Shown: in pieces, positions 7,364 through 15,857 of the stretch
Layout of the letters: every line of letters begins with the position of its first letter
Numbering within the stretch: position 1 is the first letter of the stretch
Origin: Latilactobacillus curvatus JCM 1096 = DSM 20019
GTDB lineage: Bacteria > Bacillota > Bacilli > Lactobacillales > Lactobacillaceae
Assembly (NCBI RefSeq): GCF_004101845.1
Contig: NZ_CP026116.1
Span: forward strand, 868,001-932,000
Direction of reading: 5' to 3'
Length of the DNA stretch: 64,000 nt
Notes under the pieces: model-generated
The model's input: only the letters and a program-made list of their open reading frames with translations
The model's database searches: none
What the model was told of the DNA's origin: nothing
Translations under genes and position numbers: made by a program

Positions 7364-7523
7364 TTATTTCTTGAACTCGTGCAAGTCTTCAATCATGAAT
7401 GCATCTGCAAATTGCAGGCATGCCCGATTCTTATAATATCTGAATCGAGTTTCACCATACCCGCTTTCAAGCTGAGCTGCTGTTACAGTGTTTTCTTTTA
7501 CATAGATACTCCATAGAATCTTC
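7364..7523 (-). pseudogene. ArpU-type phage late regulator, C-terminal remnant
   Basis: The frame runs from the IS3 end at 7523 to a TAA at 7364, encoding ILWSIYVKENTVTAAQLESG followed by GETRFRYYKNRACLQFADAF. This pattern (a helix, then YxxTRxxYxxxxALxxFADAF) matches the C-terminal DNA-binding half of ArpU-family regulators. In Gram-positive phages these stand just upstream of terS and switch on the late genes. The N-terminal part was lost at the IS3 boundary. Confidence 0.65.
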
Positions 7524-7691
7524 GGCTCCTATGTCAAGAATCCGGACATAAAAGTACGAACAAATTTGACTTTCAATTTAAATTACTTAATTTAATTTTC
7601 AGAGGCCGAAGTTTTAGTCCCGTTCAGATTTTAAAAACGCTTTAGAGTATATTAAATAAGCCCCAACATTATTGAATTTAATAGCCTGTAG

Positions 7692-8489
7692 CTACGCTAC
7701 AAGTGAAATACGATCACTGTTATACCAACGAATATAGTTATCAATTCCGGCGATTGCTTCATGAATTGTCTTAAAATCTTGGAAATTAACGTATTCACGT
7801 TTCAAAATTGAATGAAAACTTTCAATTCGCGCGTTATCGCCGGGCTGACCCTTTCGGGAGTAAGAATGCTTGATACCATACTTCGATAAAGTGTTTTCAA
7901 ATAAGTCACTTGTGTATTGGCTTCCCATATCACTATGAATAATTTGTGGTTTAACTGCTTGCGCCATGACTTGGGTAATAACGTTAGTCGCTAGTTCTTT
8001 AGTCATCTGCGTATTAAGTTGGTAAGCAATAACCCGTCGGGTTACTGGATTATAGACACTAGCTAGGTAACACCAAGTATGGTTAAGGGGAATGTACGTA
8101 ATATCAGTCAATAAAATACCAGATTGATCAGTTAACTGCTTAATCAAGTTTGGTCGCTGATCATAATCAGTCTGAGTGGTTGGCTTATTGATTCGTTTAA
8201 CCATTCTAGATCTAATCCCTAATTCACACATTTGTTGATAGACCAGACGCTGACTAACGTGAATATCAGACTGTTGATTTAGTAAGATCGTTAATCGTGG
8301 GTAGCCATACATTGGATATCTTAACCAAGCCGTTAACACTTCTTGTTTAATTAAATGCCGGCGGCGTTCAGTTCTACTTGGCTGCCAATGTAGATAATCA
8401 TAGTAGGTTGAGCGCGGAATTTTGAGTACTGATAAGATACGCGTAATGCGGTGCCCAGCAAGTAAATTAGCGTTGACGACTTCTAACAC
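7692..8489 (-). CDS. IS3-family transposase OrfB, copy 2
   Basis: Identical to the copy-1 OrfB except Pro for Leu in RYPMYGYPR, the more usual residue in this region of IS3 transposases. The DDE catalytic motifs are intact (LLTDITYIP, IIHSDMGSQY, ARIESFHSILKRE). It is expected to be expressed mainly as an OrfAB fusion by -1 frameshifting. It ends with the same short C-terminus as copy 1. Confidence 0.9.
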   Translation of the reverse strand: MLEVVNANLLAGHRITRILSVLKIPRSTYYDYLHWQPSRTERRRHLIKQEVLTAWLRYPMYGYPRLTILLNQQSDIHVSQRLVYQQMCELGIRSRMVKRINKPTTQTDYDQRPNLIKQLTDQSGILLTDITYIPLNHTWCYLASVYNPVTRRVIAYQLNTQMTKELATNVITQVMAQAVKPQIIHSDMGSQYTSDLFENTLSKYGIKHSYSRKGQPGDNARIESFHSILKREYVNFQDFKTIHEAIAGIDNYIRWYNSDRISLVA

Positions 8490-8509
8490 GAGGGCACGCC
8501 CTTTAATAA

Positions 8510-8761
8510 TTAGCTTTTTGCCATGAGCACCGCTGCTCGTTTTAAAATATCAAGTTCTTCTTTTAACCGTTTATTTTCTTTAATCAGAGCACGTTCATTT
8601 GATGATAGCACTTTAGTGTTGTTAGGATCAGCTTGTTTAATCCACTTAGTGACCGTTGAAACACTGACGTTGTATTCTTTAGCCAGTGAGTTGGCCGAAC
8701 GGCCAGTCTGACTTAAGCTAACAATCGATTCTTTAAATTCATTTGAATATTTAATTGCCAT
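8510..8761 (-). CDS. IS3-family transposase OrfA, copy 2
   Basis: An 83-aa HTH plus leucine-zipper protein identical to the copy at 3375-3626, with the same A5G slippery run just before its stop. It has an AAAGGAGC ribosome site. It binds the IS ends, and with OrfB gives the transposase. Confidence 0.9.
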   Translation of the reverse strand: MAIKYSNEFKESIVSLSQTGRSANSLAKEYNVSVSTVTKWIKQADPNNTKVLSSNERALIKENKRLKEELDILKRAAVLMAKS

Positions 8762-8825
8762 AATAAAAAGCTCCTTTATGATGTATTATATCGAACAGTT
8801 TGTCCGTAATTCCATCATAGGAGCC

Positions 8826-9106
8826 GTAACTTTGTGTGCACCGAAGAAAATGGTACCCCCGTCCTTCCTAACTCGATTAAATATAAGGCGCAATTAGTCC
8901 AAGACAAATTGCATAAGAATTTTAATTTCCATTCACTACGTCACACTCACGCTACTATGCTGCTAGAAGCCGGAGAAAAAATGAAAGTCGTTAGTGAACG
9001 TTTAGGCCATTCTCGAATCAGCACTACAATGGACACTTATTCTCATGTCACTCATAAAATGCGCAAAAATACAGTTAGTCTGATCGAACAAATTCAGAAC
9101 GAGTAA
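8826..9106 (+). pseudogene. int: Phage tyrosine integrase, C-terminal remnant
   Basis: Residues read in frame from the IS3 boundary include NFHSLRHTHATMLLEAGEKM, then SERLGHSRISTTMDTYSHV. The HxLRHTHA box, the LGHS box and the catalytic tyrosine in MDTYSHV are all present, so this is the catalytic end of an XerD/lambda-type integrase of the Lactobacillales temperate-phage kind. The arm-binding, core-binding and first catalytic regions are missing. The gene points towards the attachment site 145 bp away, the usual place of int beside attP. Confidence 0.88.
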
Positions 9107-9107
9107 T

Positions 9108-9211
9108 GTTGGCAAGAGCACTATCTTGAATAATTCGAAACACAAAAAAATAGCAGTTTTGCCAACCAACGAAAATTGACGTTGGCAAAATGTTGGCAAA
9201 ACTGCTATTTT
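9108..9211. repeat. attP arm-like repeats between int and the att core
   Basis: The octamer GTTGGCAA occurs directly at 9108, 9181 and 9192 and inverted at 9159-9166. Positions 9147-9166 and 9192-9211 form a perfect 20-bp inverted repeat ending in T-rich sequence, which could also serve as the int terminator. Repeats of this kind next to the core are typical integrase arm-type sites. Confidence 0.55.
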
Positions 9212-9236
9212 ATCACTATTAAATTTTTAAGAATCC

Positions 9237-11075
9237 TTATTTACCGGCTTTATCTTCATCATTCATCTTCAAAATGGACATGAACGCCTCTTGTGGGACT
9301 TCCACCGAACCCACGGATTTCATCCGTTTCTTACCGGCTTTTTGTTTTTCTAACAACTTACGCTTCCGGGTAATATCCCCACCATAACACTTGGCGAGCA
9401 CGTTTTTCCGGTAGGCCTTGACTGTTGAACGGGCAATCACTTTATTCCCGATAGCTGCTTGAATCGGCACTTCGAATTGTTGACGTGGAATGGTTTCTTT
9501 CAACTTACCAACAATCGCTTTGCCTCGTTCAAAGGCAAAGTCACGGTGCACGATAAAACTCAAGGCATCAACGGATTCACCGTTCAATAGAATATCCATC
9601 TTCACCAGATCACTCGCACGATAGCCAGTCACTTCATAATCGAATGAGGCATAACCCTTGGTATTGGACTTCAAGTCATCGAAGAAATCGAAAATGATTT
9701 CAGACAGTGGCATGTTGTAGATGACATTAACCCGATAGGTATCTAAGTAATCCATCGTGACGAATTCGCCGCGTTTACGTTGTGCAAGTTCCATCACAGC
9801 CCCCACATAATCGTTCGGTACCATGATAGATGCTTTAACGTACGGTTCTTTAACTTCTGAAATATTTGATGTTTCTGGCATTTCTGATGGGTTATCAATC
9901 ACTTCTTCTGTGCCGTCGGTTAAATCGACATGATAATCCACTGATGGTGCGGTCATGATCAGGTCAAGATTGAATTCCCGTTCAAGCCGTTCTTGTACGA
10001 CATCCATATGCAAGAGGCCTAAGAAGCCACAACGGAACCCAAAGCCCAATGCTTGTGACGATTCAGGTTCGAATTCCAACGCGGCATCATTTAATTGTAA
10101 TTTTTCAAGGGCTTCACGCAAGTCGTTAAACTTCGCGTTATCCACGGGATACATCCCAGAATAAACCATTGGTTGAATATGCCGATAACCATCAAGGGCT
10201 TCTGCTGCCGGATTGTCAGCAAGGGTGACCGTATCCCCAACCCGCGTATCTTGAATGGTCTTGATGCTGGCCGTAATATAACCCACATCACCAACCATTA
10301 AGAAGTCGCGTTTAACGGCTTTAGGCGACATCACACCGACTTCAGTGACTTCGAATTCTTTCCCGTTATTCATCAAGCGAATCTTATCGCCGACTTTAAC
10401 AGTGCCATCAAAAACCCGCACGTTTAACACAACACCCCGATAACTATCGTAGATCGAATCAAAAATCAACGCCTTCAATGGTGCTTTTAAATCACCCGTT
10501 GGTGCTGGCACGTCCGTTACCAGTTTTTCTAGGATTTCTTCAATCCCAATCCCGCTCTTAGCACTAGCAAGCACGGCTTCTGAAGCATCCAAACCAATCA
10601 TCTCTTCGATTTCTGCTTTAACAACGTCTGGTTGTGCAGATGGTAAATCGATTTTATTAATGACAGGGACGATTTCTAAATCATCGTCGACCGCTAAATA
10701 AACGTTGGCTAACGTTTGTGCTTCAACCCCTTGGGCCGCATCGACGACTAATAAGGCGCCTTCGCAAGCTGCCAAACTTCGTGACACTTCGTATGAAAAA
10801 TCGACGTGTCCAGGTGTATCGATTAAATGGAAAATATAAGTTTCGCCATCTTTGGCATGGTAGTGTAATTCCACCGCGTTTAACTTGATGGTAATCCCAC
10901 GTTCACGTTCTAATTCCATGTCATCTAAGACTTGCGCTTGCATATCGCGCTTGGCAATAGTATCCGTCATCTCGAGAATCCGATCAGCTAATGTTGATTT
11001 ACCATGATCAATATGCGCGATGATCGAAAAATTACGAATGTGCTTTTGCCGGTCTAACATTTCTGCGTAATCCAT
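9237..11075 (-). CDS. lepA: Elongation factor 4 (LepA)
   Basis: A 612-aa ribosome-associated GTPase that back-translocates or remodels stalled ribosomes and acts in 30S maturation. The G-domain motifs are clear: AHIDHGKST (P-loop), DTPGHVDF (G3), NKIDLP (G4). Domains III-V and the LepA-specific C-terminal domain follow ([20 protein letters not shown] near the end). The length is normal. The last codons (EDKAGK) differ from those in the displaced copy at 3249 (EDTKGK), so the final residues and stop appear to be supplied by the integrated phage. The RBS (AGAGGAAG) fits the ATG at 11075. Confidence 0.97.
   Translation of the reverse strand: MDYAEMLDRQKHIRNFSIIAHIDHGKSTLADRILEMTDTIAKRDMQAQVLDDMELERERGITIKLNAVELHYHAKDGETYIFHLIDTPGHVDFSYEVSRSLAACEGALLVVDAAQGVEAQTLANVYLAVDDDLEIVPVINKIDLPSAQPDVVKAEIEEMIGLDASEAVLASAKSGIGIEEILEKLVTDVPAPTGDLKAPLKALIFDSIYDSYRGVVLNVRVFDGTVKVGDKIRLMNNGKEFEVTEVGVMSPKAVKRDFLMVGDVGYITASIKTIQDTRVGDTVTLADNPAAEALDGYRHIQPMVYSGMYPVDNAKFNDLREALEKLQLNDAALEFEPESSQALGFGFRCGFLGLLHMDVVQERLEREFNLDLIMTAPSVDYHVDLTDGTEEVIDNPSEMPETSNISEVKEPYVKASIMVPNDYVGAVMELAQRKRGEFVTMDYLDTYRVNVIYNMPLSEIIFDFFDDLKSNTKGYASFDYEVTGYRASDLVKMDILLNGESVDALSFIVHRDFAFERGKAIVGKLKETIPRQQFEVPIQAAIGNKVIARSTVKAYRKNVLAKCYGGDITRKRKLLEKQKAGKKRMKSVGSVEVPQEAFMSILKMNDEDKAGK
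9251..9291. other. Phage attachment site (right) inside lepA
   Basis: A 41-bp perfect repeat of 3260-3300 within the last codons of lepA, 145 bp from the integrase remnant. Together the two copies delimit about 6 kb of prophage-derived and IS sequence. Confidence 0.8.
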
Positions 11076-11211
11076 TAATTGTACCTACTTCCTCTGACTA
11101 TCCTTTAAATTATACCAAGCCTGCCTCGTAAAAGCGAACGCATTTAACGGCTTTCCAATAAAAAAGCCAAAACCAAACGGATGATTTTGACCTTTACTTC
11201 ATTACTAAGTC

Positions 11212-11337
11212 CTATTTTTTGTCAGCTTTTTGCGCCTTTTCTTTCTTATCTTTATTAGGTGTCACCTCACTGACAACCTTCTTAACTGTGCCTTCAATTA
11301 CATTTTTCAAACTATCTAATCGTTCTTCGTTTGCCAT
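11212..11337 (-). CDS. Small charged protein, 41 aa
   Basis: The ATG at 11337 follows AAAGGAAG at a good distance. The protein (MANEERLDSLKNVIEGTVKK, then a lysine-rich tail) is hydrophilic and probably an amphipathic helix. The frame on the opposite strand (11219-11437) lacks a ribosome site and is a shadow. It may be a small stress or ribosome-associated protein, but no family is recognised. Confidence 0.5.
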   Translation of the reverse strand: MANEERLDSLKNVIEGTVKKVVSEVTPNKDKKEKAQKADKK

Positions 11338-11488
11338 ATCAATGACTTCCTTTCTATTTTGTTCACCTTCATTCTACTTTTTAACCACAATGACTGTCAA
11401 AAGGTTCGCCTTTTATTATCTAAATGCTATAATTTAGGCAGGCAACCAAATAGATTGTTGCTTAATTAATTGATTGGAGTTGACCCAT

Positions 11489-11797
11489 ATGCAATTTATC
11501 ATGACTTTTTCAAATAACGAAACCGTTACTTTTTCGGAAACGGATTTGCTACATGCTTGGAAGAATGATACTACCTATTTAAACGTTGGTGATGATCAAG
11601 CCTTTTATCTAGATGAAATCTTCAATGGTAGCTACCAAGACGCCATTGCAACTTCTAGCGAACAACAACTCGCTAAAGAACGCCCAATTCTTGCATTGGC
11701 TGGTCTATTCGCTGATGCAGATTGGTTAACTTTTGAAACCAATCCTGAAAAATACTATCAAACAAAAGCAATTGTTTCACTCACAACCAAAGATTAA
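11489..11797 (+). CDS. Hypothetical cytoplasmic protein, 102 aa
   Basis: The ATG at 11489 is preferred over a TTG at 11474 because TTGGAGT lies about 9 nt before it. The protein is acidic and soluble (MQFIMTFSNNETVTFSETDL, later FADADWLTFETNPEKYYQTK) with no obvious motif. It is monocistronic with its own terminator. I do not recognise it. Confidence 0.6.
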   Translation: MQFIMTFSNNETVTFSETDLLHAWKNDTTYLNVGDDQAFYLDEIFNGSYQDAIATSSEQQLAKERPILALAGLFADADWLTFETNPEKYYQTKAIVSLTTKD

Positions 11798-11802
11798 CCG
11801 CT

Positions 11803-11829
11803 AAAAGCCTAGGTACGCCTAGGCTTTTT
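11803..11829 (+). terminator. Rho-independent terminator
   Basis: Perfect stem AAAGCCTAGG / CCTAGGCTTT with loop TACG and a T tail, after the gene at 11489. Confidence 0.85.
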
Positions 11830-11898
11830 ATAATTGCTTTCATATTATGTACAATATACAATCGTTAAGAACTGTTATTCATTACTTTGGAGGTTATT

Positions 11899-12498
11899 AT
11901 GTCCTATTTATTTTTAGCGTTCTTGGGGAGCGCACTGATTTCACTACTATTCTTTAACCGGCAACGACCCAGAAAATGGCGTCGCGTACTGATTATCATC
12001 ATCGCCTTAATCGGCTTAGGCGGTTCATTAATGCCGGTGGCTGCTGCGAATTCCAAGAAGACCAGCCAACATCAAGTTGATGTACGCGAAAACAAGGCGG
12101 CCCGTGCTAACTCGAGCGCTTTAAAAAAACAACTAGCTACAAAGAAAACAGAGGCTAGCCAACTGACAAAACAAGTTGCCAGTCAATCACGACTTGTTAA
12201 AAAGCAGCAAAAAGCGTCTGAGTCAGAAAGAGTCCGTGCGGCTTCAGCCTCAATCGCCGCTACTAGTCAAGCTAGCGAGGCCGCTCAGCAACAGGCTGCA
12301 ATTCAGGCAAGCCAACAAGCACAACAAGCTGCTAGTGCTCAACAAGTTGAACAAATGGTGACAATTGCCCCTAATTCTGGTAAAAAATACCATCTTGATC
12401 CCAATTGCCGTGGCTTAAGTCGTGCCAACAGTACTACAACCATGCCATTGTCACAAGCACAAGCAGAAGGCTATACCCTTTGCGGATGGGAGGATTAG
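11899..12498 (+). CDS. Membrane-anchored protein with C-terminal Cys-pair module
   Basis: The start at 11899 has a GGAGG site 6 nt upstream (199 aa). There are two hydrophobic segments at the N-terminus (about 1-18 and 31-50), then a long Ala/Gln/Ser-rich coiled region, then a compact end: KKYHLDPNCRGLSR...GYTLCGWED. The HxxxxC...C end resembles small metal-binding modules found at the C-termini of secreted DNA-entry-type nucleases. The gene is followed after 3 nt by the nuclease gene, so the two are co-translated. It probably helps tether or metallate the nuclease at the cell surface; that role is inference. Confidence 0.65.
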   Translation: MSYLFLAFLGSALISLLFFNRQRPRKWRRVLIIIIALIGLGGSLMPVAAANSKKTSQHQVDVRENKAARANSSALKKQLATKKTEASQLTKQVASQSRLVKKQQKASESERVRAASASIAATSQASEAAQQQAAIQASQQAQQAASAQQVEQMVTIAPNSGKKYHLDPNCRGLSRANSTTTMPLSQAQAEGYTLCGWED

Positions 12499-12501
12499 CC
12501 A

Positions 12502-13329
12502 ATGAAAGCAACCCGTTTGATAAGTCGCGTGGTGGTAACAATTTCACTTGCTGGTGTCGGAACCCTTTTGCAACAACCAACTACCGTTCACGCTACCACC
12601 TTACGTCAAGAAACCAAGCGCATTAATGCGCACAACAAAAAAACCGAACGTCAAATTAATGCGCTTCAACGTAAAATTAACCAGTTAAACAAAAAACTCA
12701 CTAACTATCAGCAACAAATGCAAACGACTAGTCCTGAGCGTCATAACACATCAGAGCTCGCGGCCCTCACCTACCGTGGTGAAAACGAGGTACTCGTCAA
12801 TAATAACCAACCAAGCTTCAGTGCTACTGATTTGGCTACCGATCACGGTGGTTGGCAAACCTTTAGTAATCTCGACGCACTAAATCGCGTTGGTGCTGCA
12901 AATGTTCTTTTAAATCAATCGATGATGCCTACTGCCAAGCGCGAAGGACTCACTTGGAATCCGACCGGTTGGCATAATAAGCGGATTAAATCTGGCTGGC
13001 TGTATAATCGGAGTCATTTAATTGGCTATCAACTAACCGGTGAAAATAATAATCCAAAGAATCTGATGACAGGAACACGCCAGCTAAACGCACCCGAAAT
13101 GCTGGCCCATGAATCAGATATTGCTTATTATCTCAAAAAACACCCTAATCGTTTTGTTCGTTACCGTGTCACACCTATTTTTAACGATAATGAGCTGCTA
13201 GCCCGCGGCGTTCAAATGGAAGGCCAATCCGTCGGGGATAACAGCATTCAATTTAACACTTACATTTTTAACGTCCAAGACGGCGTTACATTAAATTACG
13301 CAGATGGCACAAGCCAAATTGCTAAATAA
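12502..13329 (+). CDS. Secreted DNA/RNA non-specific endonuclease (DNA-entry type)
   Basis: A 275-aa protein with an N-terminal signal/anchor (residues ~8-28), a coiled coil (INALQRKINQLNKKLTNYQQ), then a beta-beta-alpha-metal nuclease domain. The active-site box is YNRSHLIGYQLTGENNNPKN, corresponding to DRGH in the NUC1/EndA family, with Asn299-type metal ligand NNPKN. Such enzymes cut extracellular DNA for scavenging or, in streptococci, generate the strand imported during competence. It forms an operon with the preceding membrane protein (RBS GGGAGGA). Confidence 0.88.
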   Translation: MKATRLISRVVVTISLAGVGTLLQQPTTVHATTLRQETKRINAHNKKTERQINALQRKINQLNKKLTNYQQQMQTTSPERHNTSELAALTYRGENEVLVNNNQPSFSATDLATDHGGWQTFSNLDALNRVGAANVLLNQSMMPTAKREGLTWNPTGWHNKRIKSGWLYNRSHLIGYQLTGENNNPKNLMTGTRQLNAPEMLAHESDIAYYLKKHPNRFVRYRVTPIFNDNELLARGVQMEGQSVGDNSIQFNTYIFNVQDGVTLNYADGTSQIAK

Positions 13330-13335
13330 GCTCAG

Positions 13336-13367
13336 AACCACGATAAATTCCTTTTATCGTGGTTTTT
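13336..13367 (+). terminator. Rho-independent terminator
   Basis: Stem AACCACGATAA / TTATCGTGGTT with T run, after the nuclease gene. Confidence 0.85.
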
Positions 13368-13460
13368 GCTATCTAACATTATTGTCACTAGCCATTTAAA
13401 ACTTAATAATATGAGCTAAACATACGATAATGTACTTACTTAACTTTTAGGGAGGCTATT

Positions 13461-14276
13461 ATGCAGACTAAATCATATCAAGTTTTAAATAACTTCGACG
13501 TCAAGGTAATTGGAATTATCCTCATGTTTATTGATCACGTGCACCAAATGTTCGCCGGGGCTGGGGTCCCTGGCTGGGTTGATTGGTTCGGACGACCAGT
13601 TGCCACCATCTTCTTCTTTATGGCAGTTGAAGGATTCATACATACGCGGAATCAAAAACGTTACATGTTCCAATTACTCGTTGGTTTTTGGATTATGAAC
13701 TTGGGAAGCCCCATTGTCCAACACTTCTTCGAAGTCGGTAACCTCGCACTGTCAAACAATATTTTTACCGATTTATACATTGCCGTTTTAGCAATGTATG
13801 GGATTCAAGAAATTAGTGTCGGTCGCCGCACGCACCATTCCAAACAAATTTTGCTTGGTGGACTGGCAATTATTGCTCCTATCCTCTTATCATTATTGGC
13901 GCTTGGTCTAATTGCTAACCCTAAGACAATGATGTTTGCTGCCAATCTCGCAATGGTTATTCCAACCATTATGCTTGCGGAAAATGGCCTTCTCCTCTAC
14001 ATAGGAGTATTTTTTTATCTTTTCCGAAACAACCGGCTCTTACAATGTCTTACCGTTCTTGTTTTCGCATTCCTTGACGCTGGAATCAACTCCGGATTTG
14101 CCTTCACTGGACTCTTCACTAGCAATACGCAATGGATGATGATCTTCGCGATTATCCCAATCCTCTTGTACAACGGACAAAAAGGACGTAGCATGAAGTA
14201 TTTCTTCTACTTGTTCTACCCAATTCACATTTGGTTATTATTCATTCTTGCTTCATTAATGGGCGTTGGCGAATAA
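13461..14276 (+). CDS. TraX-family membrane protein
   Basis: A 271-aa protein with about eight hydrophobic helices. The N-terminus DVKVIGIILMFIDHVHQMF, then VDWFGRPVATIFFFMAVEGF, carries the FMxIDH and GR(x)AxPIF-like signatures of the TraX family (acyltransferase_3-related; TraX N-acetylates F pilin). In Firmicutes the chromosomal homologues are of unknown substrate, perhaps an envelope polymer. RBS GGGAGG. It is monocistronic. Confidence 0.85.
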   Translation: MQTKSYQVLNNFDVKVIGIILMFIDHVHQMFAGAGVPGWVDWFGRPVATIFFFMAVEGFIHTRNQKRYMFQLLVGFWIMNLGSPIVQHFFEVGNLALSNNIFTDLYIAVLAMYGIQEISVGRRTHHSKQILLGGLAIIAPILLSLLALGLIANPKTMMFAANLAMVIPTIMLAENGLLLYIGVFFYLFRNNRLLQCLTVLVFAFLDAGINSGFAFTGLFTSNTQWMMIFAIIPILLYNGQKGRSMKYFFYLFYPIHIWLLFILASLMGVGE

Positions 14277-14430
14277 ATTATTGATTCTCTATGTAAGCTA
14301 AAAACTGTAAAAAACTCGTTTAAGTATGTCATAATATCTTTGGTAGGAAGTTATTAAATTTATCATAACTTTTCATCTCGTCCAGAACTGACGACGCGAA
14401 AAGCTGATAAGGAGAAGGGGGTTTTACATC

Positions 14431-14796
14431 ATGGTTAAATCATATCAAAGTTTTTGGTCCCGGATTTTTGATTTCTCAGGCACTTCAAACCGACCTGATT
14501 TCTGGTGGCCAATCATCATTAACTACATTCTAGGTGGTATTATCATCGGTATTATTCAAACAATAACCGGCCATCCAATTTCAGAAATCTATAATATTGG
14601 GGATTTAGGCATCTCAATGGGTCGTAACATCGTCGTCTTCATTGTTTGGATTGCAACTTTATCCGTTAAAATGCGCCGACTTCACGATACAGACCGCTCA
14701 GGCTGGTGGGTACTCATTGAATTCATACCGCTTATCGGGACAATTTGGTTCTATATCCTAATGCTCTTACCAACAAAAACAAACCGTTGGGCATAA
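14431..14796 (+). CDS. DUF805-family membrane protein
   Basis: A 121-aa protein with the typical opening SFWSRIFDFSGTSNRPDFWW, two central helices, and the closing family motif MRRLHDTDRSGWW followed by a final helix and PTKTNRW. DUF805 proteins are small inner-membrane proteins of unknown function. RBS AAGGAGAAGGGG. A terminator follows. Confidence 0.9.
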   Translation: MVKSYQSFWSRIFDFSGTSNRPDFWWPIIINYILGGIIIGIIQTITGHPISEIYNIGDLGISMGRNIVVFIVWIATLSVKMRRLHDTDRSGWWVLIEFIPLIGTIWFYILMLLPTKTNRWA

Positions 14797-14806
14797 GCAA
14801 TTAATG

Positions 14807-14837
14807 TAACAGTCACACGTGTGGCTGTTATTTTTTT
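14807..14837 (+). terminator. Rho-independent terminator
   Basis: Hairpin TAACAG-CACACGTGTG-CTGTTA followed by seven T, after the DUF805 gene. Confidence 0.85.
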
Positions 14838-14845
14838 GCAAACAA

Positions 14846-14888
14846 AAAAGGCGATTAACACCGTTACGGTAGTGTTAATCGCCTTTTG
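14846..14888 (-). terminator. Terminator of ssrA (minus strand)
   Basis: Stem AAAAGGCGATTAACAC / GTGTTAATCGCCTTTT about 38 nt beyond the tmRNA 3' end, with T run on the minus strand. Confidence 0.8.
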
Positions 14889-14925
14889 TTAAGCGCCTAA
14901 TTCTGCTTAACACCTTGTTATCTAA

Positions 14926-15292
14926 TGGAGCCGGCGGGGGTTGAACCCGCGTCCATGCGCATTGCCACGTCAATCTCTACACTCATAGTCGAACGATTTA
15001 GGAGTTCGCTAGTCCAAAACGCCGTCCGACAGAAGCTCGGATGAACTAGCTAGTTTGCAAATCTCTTTTAAACACCTCAAACGGCAGCGTTTAACGTAAC
15101 CCAATTAATTTGAGACCCGGATCTAACCCTTGGGTGAAGTCAGGCGGATCACGCTATGCTGGTGTTTAGGCAGCTACAGCGTAAGAATTGTTATTGTTTG
15201 CAGTTATAATTAACTGTAACGTTGTTAACGTAGACGTAACCTACGAAGTGCAACTCACGCTCACCTACACATGTCGAATCCGTAACGGCCCC
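14926..15292 (-). ncRNA. ssrA: tmRNA (ssrA)
   Basis: About 367 nt. The 5' end reads GGGGCCGTTACGGATTCGAC, the hallmark of the tRNA-like domain. The 3' end carries the T-arm GGGTTCAACCC and GGCTCC pairing with the 5' end; the CCA is not encoded. The tag frame at 15201 down to 15166 encodes ANNNNSYAVAA then TAA, a normal proteolysis tag of lactobacilli. It rescues stalled ribosomes together with SmpB. Pseudoknots were not folded in detail. Confidence 0.96.
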
Positions 15293-15345
15293 GATATGCA
15301 AATACTAGTTTAGCATATCAGCCAGTAATATGAAAGACTTTAACC

Positions 15346-15798
15346 CTATTTCACCACTAAGCGTTTCTTAGGAAACCGGTCTTTTAAAAAGGTTTGTAAT
15401 TTTTCTACCGTCGTTTTAAAGCGCAACTTGGCAATCCGAATTTCACCGACATAAAAACAAGCTTCGACTAAGTCACCTTGTGTTAGTAATTCAATCTTAG
15501 AAATCGCTGCAAATTGATGAATAGTATTTAAGTTTGCAATCAAACTTGTTTTGGTTAAACCACGAGGCCAAAAAGCAATCACAATTAAAATTACAACAGA
15601 GCCGATACCTGTGATTTGATCGCTGAGCGTTCTGCCCATCACTAACGTTAAACCTAGTAAGAGGATTCCAGCACAACATAAAAAAATCGTCCATAGTCGA
15701 TTCCGTTTTGCGCGCCAAACCATTTTCGTTTCAACAATCAGCCAGATAATGAGCAAGGCAATTGCCAATAAGCCATAAAATAATGTAAAACCTGTCAT
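15346..15798 (-). CDS. Hypothetical membrane protein, 150 aa
   Basis: Three hydrophobic segments fill the first 80 residues (about 3-22, 35-54 and 63-80). A soluble C-terminal part follows, with FYVGEIRIAKLRFKTTVEKL and a basic end (RFPKKRLVVK). A GGAGGGAA site precedes the ATG. It lies downstream of the ackA terminator on the same strand. No family is recognised. Confidence 0.65.
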   Translation of the reverse strand: MTGFTLFYGLLAIALLIIWLIVETKMVWRAKRNRLWTIFLCCAGILLLGLTLVMGRTLSDQITGIGSVVILIVIAFWPRGLTKTSLIANLNTIHQFAAISKIELLTQGDLVEACFYVGEIRIAKLRFKTTVEKLQTFLKDRFPKKRLVVK

Positions 15799-15816
15799 AT
15801 TCCCATTCCCTCCACT

Positions 15817-15847
15817 AAAAAATGACCAGCCATGCGCTGGTCATTTT
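15817..15847 (-). terminator. Terminator downstream of ackA
   Basis: Stem AAAATGACCAGC / GCTGGTCATTTT with flanking A/T runs, 11 nt past the ackA stop; readable on both strands. Confidence 0.8.
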
Positions 15848-15857
15848 CACTGATGCC

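Larger units (their letters stand above)
7524..8825 (-). mobile_element. IS3-family insertion sequence, copy 2 (inverted)
   Basis: The same 1302-bp element as at 3311-4612, in the opposite orientation and with the same terminal repeats. The right end lies inside the integrase gene and the left end abuts the ArpU remnant. No target duplication is seen. Confidence 0.9.

Noticed and set aside
4613-7523. Inversion of the prophage core between the two inverted IS3 copies
   Set aside because: terS and arpU already point away from int towards the left att site, as expected for an undisturbed prophage, and exchanging the flanks does not create target duplications.
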